Assembly: GCA_934561515.1 (NCBI GenBank)
Contig: CAKTGM010000003.1
Location: forward strand, 57,025-121,024
Length of the DNA: 64,000 bases
Source: an uncultured Oscillospiraceae bacterium
GTDB lineage: Bacteria; Bacillota; Clostridia; Oscillospirales; Oscillospiraceae
Direction: 5' to 3'
In this document: piece by piece, positions 17,166 to 26,114 of the stretch
Layout of the letters: every line of letters starts with the position of its first letter
How positions within the stretch are numbered: the stretch's first letter is position 1
Notes under the pieces: model-generated
What the model saw: only the letters and a program-made list of their open reading frames with translations
Told to the model about the DNA's origin: nothing
Databases searched by the model: none
Translations under genes and position numbers: made by a program

Positions 17166-17765
17166 GTGTATAAGAGATTTTGGAAACGATTGATTGATAC
17201 AGTTCTCTCACTGATTGCTTTAGTTATTCTTTCGCCCCTGCTTCTGATAACCGCACTAGCAGTCAAGATTTCCTCTCCGGGGCCGGTGCTGTTCAAGCAG
17301 CAGCGGCTGGGACTGCATGGAAAGGTCTTCACCATCTATAAGTTTCGCTCTATGACGGACGGTGCGGAGCATACCGGCAGCGGAGTTTACAGCGGGAAGG
17401 GTGACCCGCGCGTGACAAAGGTGGGAAAGTTGATTCGGGCAACCAGCATTGATGAGCTTCCGCAGCTCATCAATATTATTGTGGGCGATATGGCCATTGT
17501 CGGGCCGCGCCCTCCGCTGACCTATCACCCTTGGCCGGTGGAACAGTACACGGAAGAACAGTTTCATATGTTTGACGTTCGCCCCGGTATCACCGGCTGG
17601 GCGCAGGTGCATGGCCGCAAGGGTGTGGAGTGGCACGAACGCATCAAGATGAATGTCTGGTACACGCAGCACGTCTCACTTGCGCTGGATATCAAGATCC
17701 TTTTCATGACCGTGTTCAAGGTCCTGCGCAACGAGGATAACGTCAATACCGGCGCGACGGTCTGA
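17166..17765 (+). CDS. Undecaprenyl-phosphate sugar phosphotransferase (priming enzyme)
   Basis: A 199-residue bacterial sugar transferase (PF02397 type) that would attach the first sugar-1-phosphate to the lipid carrier. One N-terminal membrane hairpin (about 9-33) is followed by KISSPGPVLFKQQRLGLHG, YKFRSM, TKVGKLIRATSIDELPQL, GDMAIVGPRPPL and RPGITGWAQVHGR, all family signatures. It is the short type without extra membrane segments. The GTG at 17166 is used, since the nearby ATG at 17161 is out of frame. It is first in a 19-gene operon. Confidence 0.93.
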   Translation: MYKRFWKRLIDTVLSLIALVILSPLLLITALAVKISSPGPVLFKQQRLGLHGKVFTIYKFRSMTDGAEHTGSGVYSGKGDPRVTKVGKLIRATSIDELPQLINIIVGDMAIVGPRPPLTYHPWPVEQYTEEQFHMFDVRPGITGWAQVHGRKGVEWHERIKMNVWYTQHVSLALDIKILFMTVFKVLRNEDNVNTGATV

Positions 17766-17775
17766 GGGAGATCAA

Positions 17776-18600
17776 ATGCTGAAACTCATGTATATCACAA
17801 ACGATCCTGCGGTTGCGAAAATCGCGGCAGATGCAGGCGTTGACCGTATCTTCATCGACATGGAGGTGCTGGGGAAGGCAGAGCGTCAGGGCGGGATGGA
17901 TACGGTGCAGTCCCACCATACACCGGAGGATATTGCAAAAGTCCGTGCCGCCATCGGCGATCAGGCCGAGATCATGGCGCGCGTCAATCCACTGAATCCC
18001 AACTCGCAGACGGAGATCGACGACGCCATCGCAAACGGTGCGGACGTTATTATGCTCCCCATGTGGCGCACGGCGGATGATCTGCGGCAGCTTGTGCGCA
18101 TGGTGAATGGGCGCGCAAAGGTCATGCCGCTGCTGGAAACCGACACGGCGGCAGAGCATCTGCCGGAGGCACTGGCTGTACCGGGTATCGACCAGATGCA
18201 TATTGGCCTCAACGATCTGCACCTTTGCTATCACCAGAAGTTCATGTTTCAGCTTTTGGCGGACGGCACAGTAGACAGGCTTTGCGCTGGGCTTCGTGAA
18301 GCGAATATTCCCTACGGTTTCGGCGGTGTAGGCCGTCCCGGTTCGGGGATGCTTCCGGCGGAATATATTATCGGAGAGCACTATCGGCTGGGTTCACAGT
18401 ATGTCATTCTGTCCCGCAGCTTCTGCAACACGGAGAAGACGACGGACTTGGATGAAATACGGCGCATTTTTACCGATGGTGTGGAGGATATCCGCAGCGT
18501 GGAGCGGAACTGCGCCGCTTGGACGCAGGAGCAGTTTGACGAGAATCACCGCAGGGTTTGCACCTGCGTTGAGAACATTGTGAGAGGTATGAACGCATGA
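17776..18600 (+). CDS. HpcH/HpaI-type aldolase/citrate lyase family protein
   Basis: A 274-residue class II (divalent metal) aldolase-like TIM barrel. MYITNDPAVAKIAADAGVDRIFIDME carries the opening barrel motif (shown here in parts: VDRIFIDME is the key block), MARVN, ADVIMLPM, PLLET (metal-binding Glu) and IGLNDLH follow in family order. Relatives cleave or join pyruvate with aldehydes. Here it is next to a 2-hydroxyacid dehydrogenase and inside a polysaccharide operon, so it may make a keto-acid building block or substituent; this is inference. It overlaps the next gene by 4 bases. Confidence 0.8.
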   Translation: MLKLMYITNDPAVAKIAADAGVDRIFIDMEVLGKAERQGGMDTVQSHHTPEDIAKVRAAIGDQAEIMARVNPLNPNSQTEIDDAIANGADVIMLPMWRTADDLRQLVRMVNGRAKVMPLLETDTAAEHLPEALAVPGIDQMHIGLNDLHLCYHQKFMFQLLADGTVDRLCAGLREANIPYGFGGVGRPGSGMLPAEYIIGEHYRLGSQYVILSRSFCNTEKTTDLDEIRRIFTDGVEDIRSVERNCAAWTQEQFDENHRRVCTCVENIVRGMNA

Positions 18601-19490
18601 ACGTTTTGGTGACCGGCGCGTTTCAACTCAATAGCGGCGAGCGCGAGCAGCTGGAAGCTGCCGGGCACAAGGTCTTCGTTCATGGCGACGAACGTGCCCC
18701 GGTAAACTGTCCGGAGCGATACGAGGCGGTCGTGTGCAACGGCCTGTTCCTTTACAATTCCATCGAGCGCTTTACGAGCCTGCGGGTCATCCAGCTCACC
18801 AGCGCGGGGCTTGACCGCGTGCCGCTGGACGATATCCGGGCGCGCGGCATCGAGCTGCACAACGCTGCGGGCGTGTACAGCGTCCCGATGGCGGAGTTCG
18901 CCGTCTGCGGCATTTTGCAGCTATATAAGCAGAGCCGCTTTTTTGCGGCGATTCAGGCGCAGCACAAATGGGAGAAGCATCGCGGCCTGCTGGAGATTTC
19001 CGGCAAGCGGGTGTGCATCCTCGGCTGCGGAGATGTGGGGTGTGAGATCGCGAAGCGGCTGCACGCCTTTGGCTGCCATATCACCGGCGTGAATCGCACC
19101 GTGCGGGCGCTGCCGGATTTTGACGAGGTTTTGCCGCTGGATAAGCTGGCAGAGACTGCGGCGGCCTGTGATATTCTGGTGTGCTGCATCGCCCTGACGC
19201 CAGAGACGCGCGGCATCGTGAGCGAGGAAATCTTTGGCCGCCTGCATGATGGCGCGGTGTTCGTCAATGTTGCCCGCGGCGCGCTGGCAGACGAGGCTGC
19301 GCTGACCAAGTGGCTGCAAAGCGGCGGTCACGCGGTGCTGGACGTGTTTGAAGAAGAACCGCTGCCCGAAACCAGCCCGCTGTGGGATATGGAAAACGTG
19401 CTCCTGACCCCACATAACAGCTTTGTGGGAGAGGGAAATCGGGCAAGGCTGTGGGAGAGGATAGCGCACGCAATGTGCCAAAAAACATAG
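18597..19490 (+). CDS. D-isomer-specific 2-hydroxyacid dehydrogenase family protein
   Basis: A 297-residue NAD(P)-dependent oxidoreductase. GKRVCILGCGDVGCEIAKRL at about 138-157 is the Rossmann dinucleotide site, VNVARGALADEAAL (about 223-236) holds the catalytic-region Arg, and LTPHNSF at about 268-274 holds the catalytic His. It starts inside the aldolase gene (ATGA overlap), so the two are translated together. A joint pathway from pyruvate-type intermediates to a 2-hydroxy acid for glycan decoration is plausible but not shown. Confidence 0.87.
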   Translation: MNVLVTGAFQLNSGEREQLEAAGHKVFVHGDERAPVNCPERYEAVVCNGLFLYNSIERFTSLRVIQLTSAGLDRVPLDDIRARGIELHNAAGVYSVPMAEFAVCGILQLYKQSRFFAAIQAQHKWEKHRGLLEISGKRVCILGCGDVGCEIAKRLHAFGCHITGVNRTVRALPDFDEVLPLDKLAETAAACDILVCCIALTPETRGIVSEEIFGRLHDGAVFVNVARGALADEAALTKWLQSGGHAVLDVFEEEPLPETSPLWDMENVLLTPHNSFVGEGNRARLWERIAHAMCQKT

Positions 19491-19505
19491 AGGAGGATTG
19501 CTTCC

Positions 19506-21134
19506 ATGCACAAGGACTACCCTGTATATACACGAAATGATATTGAGGATATTATTTCACGCAACCCACAGTATGAAGAGTACCTTTTTGCAAGGGGCTA
19601 TCTCATAACAAACGATCCTCACATTCGTGCGGAAGGATATCCTTTTGCTGGAGAGTGGGCAAGTTATGACCTTGGACTGTACAGGGCGTTTGTTCACCCC
19701 AAAGAGAAATTTTCTGTTGTGTCAAACGAAGGTGTGACAGTCGGTTTAATTGGCCATTGTGTAAATCCTTATGCCATGCAGTGGGAGGAAGTCCCAATTT
19801 TGCATGATTGCCTGTCCGCGTATCGGGCTGGGGTATCACTCTTTGAGGAAAAGATTGGGGAACTGACGGGCGCCTTTATTATCTTTGTGCTTGATGATAA
19901 CGGGATAAGGTTCTATACAGACGCATGTTCCATGAAAACGTGTAGCTACTGTGAGAATAGCGGTTATATTTATATGTCATCCCATACGCAGCTAATTGCA
20001 GATATGTTAAACCTCCCTATGACGACATATGCGAGAAAACTGCGCTCGTCGAGGATGTATAACGTGGGTTTTAGATGGCTGCCAGGGATTACAACACCAT
20101 ATGCCTCCGTCTTTAGATTGGGACCGAACTATGCCCTCGTTCACAAGGAAGATACGCTGCAAGCGCGAAGGTTTTTTCCGTCCCAAAAACATTATGAATT
20201 GGAAAATGGGGAGTATGACACAGCAGCGGAAAAAATCGCGTTAATCCTTGAAAAGACCTTGCACTTATACCTGAAAAAATGGCCGCGCTGTGCTATTTCC
20301 TTGACGGGAGGCATGGATAGCAAGACAACATTTTCCTGCGCGAAGGATTGCTTAGATACCGTAAAAATCTTCTCCTTCTGCTGCAAGGAATCTGAAAGTG
20401 CTGACTCAAAAGTCGCTGCGAAAATATGCGAACAGTTGAAGATTCCGCACTTAGAATACCAAATTCCCGATGAGAATTCGGCAGTTCCCGACTTCGATGA
20501 TTTGAAAAGCATCATAGATCACAACACCGCATATACCATGAATTTGGCGGACCATGAAATCAGAAAAATCATATATTTTACAGGCATCGACGACTATGAT
20601 GTGGAAATAAAATCGGATGTTGCTGAAATTGGGAGAGCGTTCTATGATCAAAAATACGGAATGAAGATGCCCGCTATTCTGAACGCGCGCGAATGCTCTG
20701 TGATGCAGACACGGTTTTTTATGATGCCTCGGCTTTTGCGAGAAACAGACAAGCAGTACGAGAGCTACTTGCAGTTTGCGGGACTAAGTGGAATGCAGCA
20801 GTTTAACTATGAGAATGCGGATCTTTTGTACTGGGAACTTCGTATTGGAGCAGCCACGGCAATGACAACTCTGTCGCTTAGCTTAAGCTCCTATATCACG
20901 TTCCCATACAACAATAGGAATCTCATTGAAATGTTCCTTGCGTATCCTCACGAACTAAGAGCGAGTGATTGGCCACAGCAAAAGATAATTGCGGAGCAAA
21001 TGCCTTGGCTCTTGGAGCCTGAATATGCAGTAAATAATCAGTACTTCGGTAGACGTAGGAAACTAATGGAGAAAGCCTACTTTACCTATAAAACAGCACT
21101 TTATAATATCATACACAGGAAACAGTCACAATGA
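19506..21134 (+). CDS. Asparagine-synthetase-like (PP-loop) protein of a polysaccharide locus
   Basis: A 542-residue protein with an N-terminal region shaped like a class II amidotransferase domain but lacking the catalytic Cys2, and a C-terminal synthetase domain with the PP-loop ISLTGGMDSKTT (about 264-275), which binds ATP. Asparagine-synthetase-like proteins without the glutaminase Cys occur in capsule loci and may form amides on sugar acids. Its codon and base use is clearly more AT-rich than the flanking genes, suggesting separate acquisition. It overlaps the next gene by 4 bases. Confidence 0.8.
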   Translation: MHKDYPVYTRNDIEDIISRNPQYEEYLFARGYLITNDPHIRAEGYPFAGEWASYDLGLYRAFVHPKEKFSVVSNEGVTVGLIGHCVNPYAMQWEEVPILHDCLSAYRAGVSLFEEKIGELTGAFIIFVLDDNGIRFYTDACSMKTCSYCENSGYIYMSSHTQLIADMLNLPMTTYARKLRSSRMYNVGFRWLPGITTPYASVFRLGPNYALVHKEDTLQARRFFPSQKHYELENGEYDTAAEKIALILEKTLHLYLKKWPRCAISLTGGMDSKTTFSCAKDCLDTVKIFSFCCKESESADSKVAAKICEQLKIPHLEYQIPDENSAVPDFDDLKSIIDHNTAYTMNLADHEIRKIIYFTGIDDYDVEIKSDVAEIGRAFYDQKYGMKMPAILNARECSVMQTRFFMMPRLLRETDKQYESYLQFAGLSGMQQFNYENADLLYWELRIGAATAMTTLSLSLSSYITFPYNNRNLIEMFLAYPHELRASDWPQQKIIAEQMPWLLEPEYAVNNQYFGRRRKLMEKAYFTYKTALYNIIHRKQSQ

Positions 21135-22249
21135 AAGTCCTTTTAGTTGCCACCGTACAATCGCATATCTGCCAGTTCCACAAGCCGCTTGTCGCTATGC
21201 TGCACGAGCACGGCTGCGAGGTTTATGTGGCGGCGCGGAACAACCTTGCTGAGAAAAACGGTCTGAAGCTGGACTTCGTGGAGCAGGTCTTTGACGTGCC
21301 GTTCCAGCGCTCACCGTTTTCACCGAAAAATCTTGGAGCCTACAAGCAGCTCAAAAAGATCATTGACGAGGGCAACTACGATGTGGCCCACTGCAACACG
21401 CCGGTGGGCGGCGTTGTGGGGCGGCTGGCTGCGCGAAAAGCCCGCAAGCGCGGCACCAAGGTCTTCTATACCGCTCATGGCTTCCACTTTTATAAGGGCG
21501 CGCCGAAGAAAAACTGGCTCATCTGGTATCCGGTGGAGAAGTTCATGTGCCGTTATACGGACAAGCTCATCACCATCACGCAGGAGGATTATGAACTTGC
21601 CTCGGCAAAGTTTCCCACGCAGGTGGAGCGCATTCACGGTGTCGGTGCAAGCTCTGCAAAGTATCGTAAGTTGTCCGAAGACGAATGCGCGGCGCTGCGG
21701 TGCGAGCTAGGCTATGCAGAAGACGAAAAAATCTTGCTTTGTACGGGCGAGCTGCTGCCCAACAAGAATCAGATTACGGCAATCCGCGCGATGGACGCAC
21801 TGAGAAAAAAACAGCCGAATGTAAGACTGCTGCTGGCCGGAAACGGCCCGACATTTCCGGAGTTACAGGCAGAGGTGACGGCGCTCGGCTTACAGGAATA
21901 TGTAGAATTTCTGGGCTACCGCACCGATCTGGAGCGATACGCCAATATCGCGGATGTGATCGTTTCTTGCAGCTACCGCGAGGGACTGCCGATGAACATC
22001 GTGGAAGGAATGCTGTTGGACAAGCCTGTGGTGGCCTCCTACAACCGGGGCCACCGCGAGTTGATCGTGCCGGAGAAGACCGGCTATATGGTGCCGCCTG
22101 CGGACAGCGACGCGTTTGCGGAGAAAATCGCAGTGCTGCTGAACGATGGCGAGCTGGCCGGTCGCATGGGACAGGCCGGATATGAAAAGGCACAGCTCTA
22201 TGCGGATACCAATGTGCGGCGCGAGCTGCAAGCTGTCTACGAGCTGTAA
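21131..22249 (+). CDS. Glycosyltransferase family 4 (EpsD-like)
   Basis: A 372-residue GT-B enzyme. MKVLLVATVQSHICQFHKPL opens the acceptor domain; YDVAHCNTPVGGVVGRLAAR and TAHGFHFYKG are typical of EpsD-type transferases that act early in exopolysaccharide assembly. The donor domain has CTGELLPNKNQ and the EX7E motif in EGLPMNIVE (about 286-294). It is cytoplasmic or membrane-associated. Donor and acceptor sugars cannot be read from sequence. Confidence 0.9.
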   Translation: MKVLLVATVQSHICQFHKPLVAMLHEHGCEVYVAARNNLAEKNGLKLDFVEQVFDVPFQRSPFSPKNLGAYKQLKKIIDEGNYDVAHCNTPVGGVVGRLAARKARKRGTKVFYTAHGFHFYKGAPKKNWLIWYPVEKFMCRYTDKLITITQEDYELASAKFPTQVERIHGVGASSAKYRKLSEDECAALRCELGYAEDEKILLCTGELLPNKNQITAIRAMDALRKKQPNVRLLLAGNGPTFPELQAEVTALGLQEYVEFLGYRTDLERYANIADVIVSCSYREGLPMNIVEGMLLDKPVVASYNRGHRELIVPEKTGYMVPPADSDAFAEKIAVLLNDGELAGRMGQAGYEKAQLYADTNVRRELQAVYEL

Positions 22250-22264
22250 TACGGGAGGATATCA

Positions 22265-23368
22265 GTGGGCGAACTGTGGATCGTGCTGGCCGTTTCCTGC
22301 GGACTTGCATTTCTGAGTGAAAAGTACACATTGGCATGGAAAGGACAGTCGAGCAGGACGCTGAACAACGGCATTGTGCTTTTGCTGATCGTTTATCTGA
22401 GCATTTTTGCAGGACTGCGAACCGGATATAATGATACCTTTACATACATGAGCGGGTACAAAACAATGGCGGCCTTTCCGGATATCCTGACAGAGTTCAG
22501 TTGGAGGCTCGGAGACAATCCGGGGTTTATCTTGCTCAATTCGCTGATGAAGGCTGCCGGTTTCAGCGCCCAGAGCTTTGTGCTGTTCTATTCGAGTTTG
22601 TTTGTGGTTTCGACGGTTACTTTTCTGAAACGGTATTCCAGCAACTTTACGCTGTCGATTTTTCTTTTTGTTTGTGCGCACGGTTACTTGTTTTCTCTGG
22701 CAGCTATGAAGCAGTGTACCTCAATTGCCATTGGACTTGCGGCGATCCCGTATGCGCTGAACCATAAACGGATTCGATTCGCGGCGATCGTGCTGCTGGC
22801 GGCAACATTTCATCCGTATATTCTGCTGTTTTTGCTGATTCCAATCCTCCGCTTTAGGCCGTGGTCCGGCGGGACATGGCTTTTGCTGGCGCTTACCGTG
22901 ATTGCCGGACTGACCCTGCCGAGCATTATTGAGACGATCGTCAACACGGCAGCTCTTCTGGGCGACGGGTACAACGCGGAGGAGTTCATTGGCGAGGGCG
23001 TTAACGTATTCAGAGTGCTGGTTGCCAGCGTCCCGGTGCTGCTGACGTTTCTTCTCAAGCGCCGCGTCAGTCGAAGCAGTGCGGCAGACAATGTGTTTAT
23101 CAATCTCAGCTTTCTCTATGCGTGTATCATGTTTGTCGGCCTATTTGGTACGGCAAACTACTTTGGACGGCTGGCAAACTATTTTTCCATATTCCCGGCG
23201 ATTGTCTTGCCGATGATACTCAAAAGACTCTCCGTGCGGGACAGACGCTTCCTGACGGTGTCGATGGTCGCCTGTTATCTGGTGTACTTCTATTATGGAA
23301 ATGCGATCAACGAGAACTTTGCACAGGAATTTTCCAGAATAACGGTTTGGAACTACTTAGGATTGTGA
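22265..23368 (+). CDS. EpsG-family polysaccharide polymerase (Wzy-like)
   Basis: A 367-residue integral membrane protein with about 10 hydrophobic segments. SIFAGLRTGYNDTFTYMSGY near residue 40-60 is the EpsG signature, in which the R-x-G and D-T residues are conserved. EpsG proteins polymerise lipid-linked repeat units on the outer face of the membrane. The start is GTG at 22265 with GGGAGGA before it. Together with the flippase at 32180 it makes the operon a complete Wzx/Wzy-type pathway. Confidence 0.88.
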   Translation: MGELWIVLAVSCGLAFLSEKYTLAWKGQSSRTLNNGIVLLLIVYLSIFAGLRTGYNDTFTYMSGYKTMAAFPDILTEFSWRLGDNPGFILLNSLMKAAGFSAQSFVLFYSSLFVVSTVTFLKRYSSNFTLSIFLFVCAHGYLFSLAAMKQCTSIAIGLAAIPYALNHKRIRFAAIVLLAATFHPYILLFLLIPILRFRPWSGGTWLLLALTVIAGLTLPSIIETIVNTAALLGDGYNAEEFIGEGVNVFRVLVASVPVLLTFLLKRRVSRSSAADNVFINLSFLYACIMFVGLFGTANYFGRLANYFSIFPAIVLPMILKRLSVRDRRFLTVSMVACYLVYFYYGNAINENFAQEFSRITVWNYLGL

Positions 23369-23369
23369 C

Positions 23370-24182
23370 GTGAGGATTATGAATCCAACGATTTCTGTAA
23401 TTATGGGGGCATACAACTGCGCCCGCACTCTGCCGGGGGCGATTGCCGCCATTCAGCACCAGACGGTATCGGACTGGGAGTTTATCATCTGCGATGATGG
23501 ATCGTCTGATGAAACGTGGCAGGTTGCCAGTGAATTTCAGCGGAACGATGAGCGCATTGTCCTCCTGAGAAACGAGAAAAATCTTGGACTGAATGCAACT
23601 TTGAACAAATGTCTGGCTGCTGCAAGCGGATATTATATTGCCCGCATGGACGGCGATGATATCTGTGCACCGGACCGATTTGAAAAGGAACTGGCACTGT
23701 ATGCCAAGCACCCGGAGGCGGGTGTTATCAGCTGCTCCATGAGCTTTTTCGATGATGAAGGCATCTTTGGAAAAATGATCTATGATGCCGCACCTCAGCC
23801 AAAGGATCTTCTGCATGGCTCTCAGTTTTGCCATGCAGGAGCGCTTATGCGCCGAGATGTTCTGGAGGCGCTGGGCGGATATTCCGAGAGCAAAGATACG
23901 CTGCGCGTTGAGGACTATGATCTTTGGGTCCGGATGTACGCCGCTGGCTATCGCGGCTTTAATACACAAGAAATTCTGTATAGTATGCGCGATGACCGCA
24001 ATGCAATCTCGCGTAGAACGTTTCAAAGCCGGATCAACGAGAGTAAGGTCATTTTGAGAGCAGGGAAGGCGTTTGGCTGCAAAAGGAAGGCCTGCCTTTA
24101 TTCTGCCATTCCAATTATAAAAAGCGCGTGCCCGCAATTCGTATACAAAATTGCGCATAAGCATCGCCTTAATCGTGAGTAA
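23370..24182 (+). CDS. Glycosyltransferase family 2
   Basis: A 270-residue GT-A enzyme: ISVIMGAYNCARTLPGAI, then IICDDGSSDETW and the metal-binding ARMDGDD (DxD type) at about 91-97, LRVEDYDLWVRM near residue 175. Translation may begin at the GTG at 23370 or the ATG at 23379 (MNPTISVI); both have weak ribosome sites. It probably adds one sugar of the repeat unit to the lipid-linked intermediate. Confidence 0.88.
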   Translation: MRIMNPTISVIMGAYNCARTLPGAIAAIQHQTVSDWEFIICDDGSSDETWQVASEFQRNDERIVLLRNEKNLGLNATLNKCLAAASGYYIARMDGDDICAPDRFEKELALYAKHPEAGVISCSMSFFDDEGIFGKMIYDAAPQPKDLLHGSQFCHAGALMRRDVLEALGGYSESKDTLRVEDYDLWVRMYAAGYRGFNTQEILYSMRDDRNAISRRTFQSRINESKVILRAGKAFGCKRKACLYSAIPIIKSACPQFVYKIAHKHRLNRE

Positions 24183-24204
24183 TTGCCCGAGAAAGGATTC
24201 TATA

Positions 24205-25401
24205 ATGAAACCATCCATTCTCATCTTCTCCCAAGCGATGGAGCTTGGCGGAGTGGAACGCAGCCTGCTAGGCTTGCTGGATTCCATCGACTATGACCGT
24301 TATGATGTTGACCTTTTTCTGATGCGGCACAGCGGCGAACTGATGCCGTATCTGAACCCCAAGGCAAAGCTCCTGCCGGAGATTCCGCAGTATGCATCGT
24401 TGGCAGTGCCCATGGCGTCGCTCGTCAAGAGCGGACAGCTCGGTGTGCTTTGCGGGCGGCTGAAAGGAAAGCTTGCGGCACGGCGCTTTGATAAGCAGCA
24501 TCCCAGCGAGAAGCCGTCCGTCACCGCGCTAACCTACAGCCATAAGTACACGCTGAACTCTATGCCGCCGATCTCTGGCAAGACTTATGATCTTGCCATC
24601 AGCTTTCTGACGCCGCATTATTTTGCGCGGGAGCGGGTGAGGGCGAAGAAATACGCGGCGTGGATCCACACGGACTACACGGCGCTGACCTTCGACCGCT
24701 CGGCGGAGTTTGCCATGTGGGAGGGCTATGATGCCATCTGCGGCGTGTCCGAGCACACGTCCGAGAGCTTTCAGAACGTCTTCCCGGAGCTGGCGCAGAA
24801 GGTCCGAACGGTGGAGAACATCCTGCCCCGAGAGCTGACGTGTAAGCAGGCGGCAATGCCTCAGACCGATATGCCTGCGGGTGACGGAATATCCCTGCTC
24901 TCCGTTGGTCGCTTCTGCGAGGCGAAAAACTTCGACAATGTGCCGGACATCTGCCGCCGTCTGGTGGCGGACGGCCTTGACGTGAAGTGGTATCTCATCG
25001 GCTATGGCGGCGATGAGCCGCTGATTCGTCAGAAAATCGACGAGGCCGGGATGCAGGCGCGTGTCATCATCCTCGGCAAAAAGGACAACCCCTACCCCTA
25101 TATGCGCGCCTGCGACCTGTATGTGCAGCCCTCTCGCTACGAGGGCAAGGCTGTCACCGTGCGGGAGGCGCAGCTGCTTGGAAAGCCCGTCGTTATCACC
25201 AACTACGCTACCTCCGGCAGCCAGCTGGAGGACGGGGGGGACGGCGTGATCGTCCCTATGGATAACGAGGGCTGCGCTGCCGGAATTGCCGCGCTGCTGC
25301 GCGACCCTGCCCGGATGCAGCGGCTGTCGGAGAACTGCGCAAAGAGAGATTATACGAACAGCGCGGAGGTCGAAAAAATCTACGCGCTGATGGAGGACTG
25401 A
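24205..25401 (+). CDS. Glycosyltransferase family 4
   Basis: A 398-residue GT-B enzyme. MKPSILIFSQAMELGGVERS has the GGVE(R/K) acceptor-domain motif, and YVQPSRYEGKAVTVREAQLLG holds the EX7E motif (EGKAVTVRE, split here from the longer block). The ATG at 24205 with AAAGGA is chosen over an in-frame ATG at 24151 that would overlap the previous gene. It is a cytoplasmic transferase of the exopolysaccharide pathway; its sugar is unknown. Confidence 0.9.
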   Translation: MKPSILIFSQAMELGGVERSLLGLLDSIDYDRYDVDLFLMRHSGELMPYLNPKAKLLPEIPQYASLAVPMASLVKSGQLGVLCGRLKGKLAARRFDKQHPSEKPSVTALTYSHKYTLNSMPPISGKTYDLAISFLTPHYFARERVRAKKYAAWIHTDYTALTFDRSAEFAMWEGYDAICGVSEHTSESFQNVFPELAQKVRTVENILPRELTCKQAAMPQTDMPAGDGISLLSVGRFCEAKNFDNVPDICRRLVADGLDVKWYLIGYGGDEPLIRQKIDEAGMQARVIILGKKDNPYPYMRACDLYVQPSRYEGKAVTVREAQLLGKPVVITNYATSGSQLEDGGDGVIVPMDNEGCAAGIAALLRDPARMQRLSENCAKRDYTNSAEVEKIYALMED

Positions 25402-25405
25402 ACCC

Positions 25406-26101
25406 ATGATCCCAAAGATCATCCACTACTGCTGGTTTGGCCGCGGCGAAAAGCCGGAGCTTGCCAAAAAGTGCATCGCCAGCTGGAAAAAGTTCTGCCC
25501 GGATTTTGAGATCCGCGAGTGGAACGAGGACAACTGCGATTATCTTGCCATGCCCTTCATGGCGGAGGCCTACGCTGCGAAGAAGTATGCCTTCGTGTCC
25601 GACGTTATGCGCCTTGTCGTGCTGGAGCAGTACGGCGGCGTGTATTTCGACACCGACGTTGAGGTGCTGCGGGACATTTCGCCGCTGCTGGATGACGAGG
25701 GATTCATTGGATTTGAGAACGATCAGTATGTTGCCTCCGGCCTGACCATCGCTGCTGAGGCCCACCATCCGGTGATTCAGGCGATGATCGAGGAATATAA
25801 AAAGCTGCACTTTGCCGGTGCTGACGGCAGCGTCACGCCCGTGGGCTGCCCGCATCTGAATACGGATGTGATGGAGCGCTTCGGCCTTGTGCGCAACGGG
25901 CAGGAGCAGCTGGTTGCGGGGATTCACGTCTATCCGGCGGATTGGTTCAACCCGCTGGACAGCGTAACAGGCAAGCTGACGAAGACGGAGAATACCTACT
26001 CGATCCACTGGTATTCCATGAGTTGGCTGCCGAAAAGAAAGCAGATCAGAGCAAAAATCGGACGCGTCATACGCCGGATACGGAAAGAACTACGCCGCTG
26101 A
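25406..26101 (+). CDS. GT32-type capsular polysaccharide glycosyltransferase
   Basis: A 231-residue enzyme with the GT32 hallmarks MIPKIIHYCWFG at the start, AFVSDVMRLVVLEQYGG at about 62-78 and the DxD motif FDTDVEV (Asp82, Asp84). GT32 members include mannosyl- and galactosyltransferases of capsule and LPS synthesis. Four bases separate it from the previous gene and 13 from the next, so it sits in the same transcript. Confidence 0.9.
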   Translation: MIPKIIHYCWFGRGEKPELAKKCIASWKKFCPDFEIREWNEDNCDYLAMPFMAEAYAAKKYAFVSDVMRLVVLEQYGGVYFDTDVEVLRDISPLLDDEGFIGFENDQYVASGLTIAAEAHHPVIQAMIEEYKKLHFAGADGSVTPVGCPHLNTDVMERFGLVRNGQEQLVAGIHVYPADWFNPLDSVTGKLTKTENTYSIHWYSMSWLPKRKQIRAKIGRVIRRIRKELRR

Positions 26102-26114
26102 GGGAGAGAAAATC

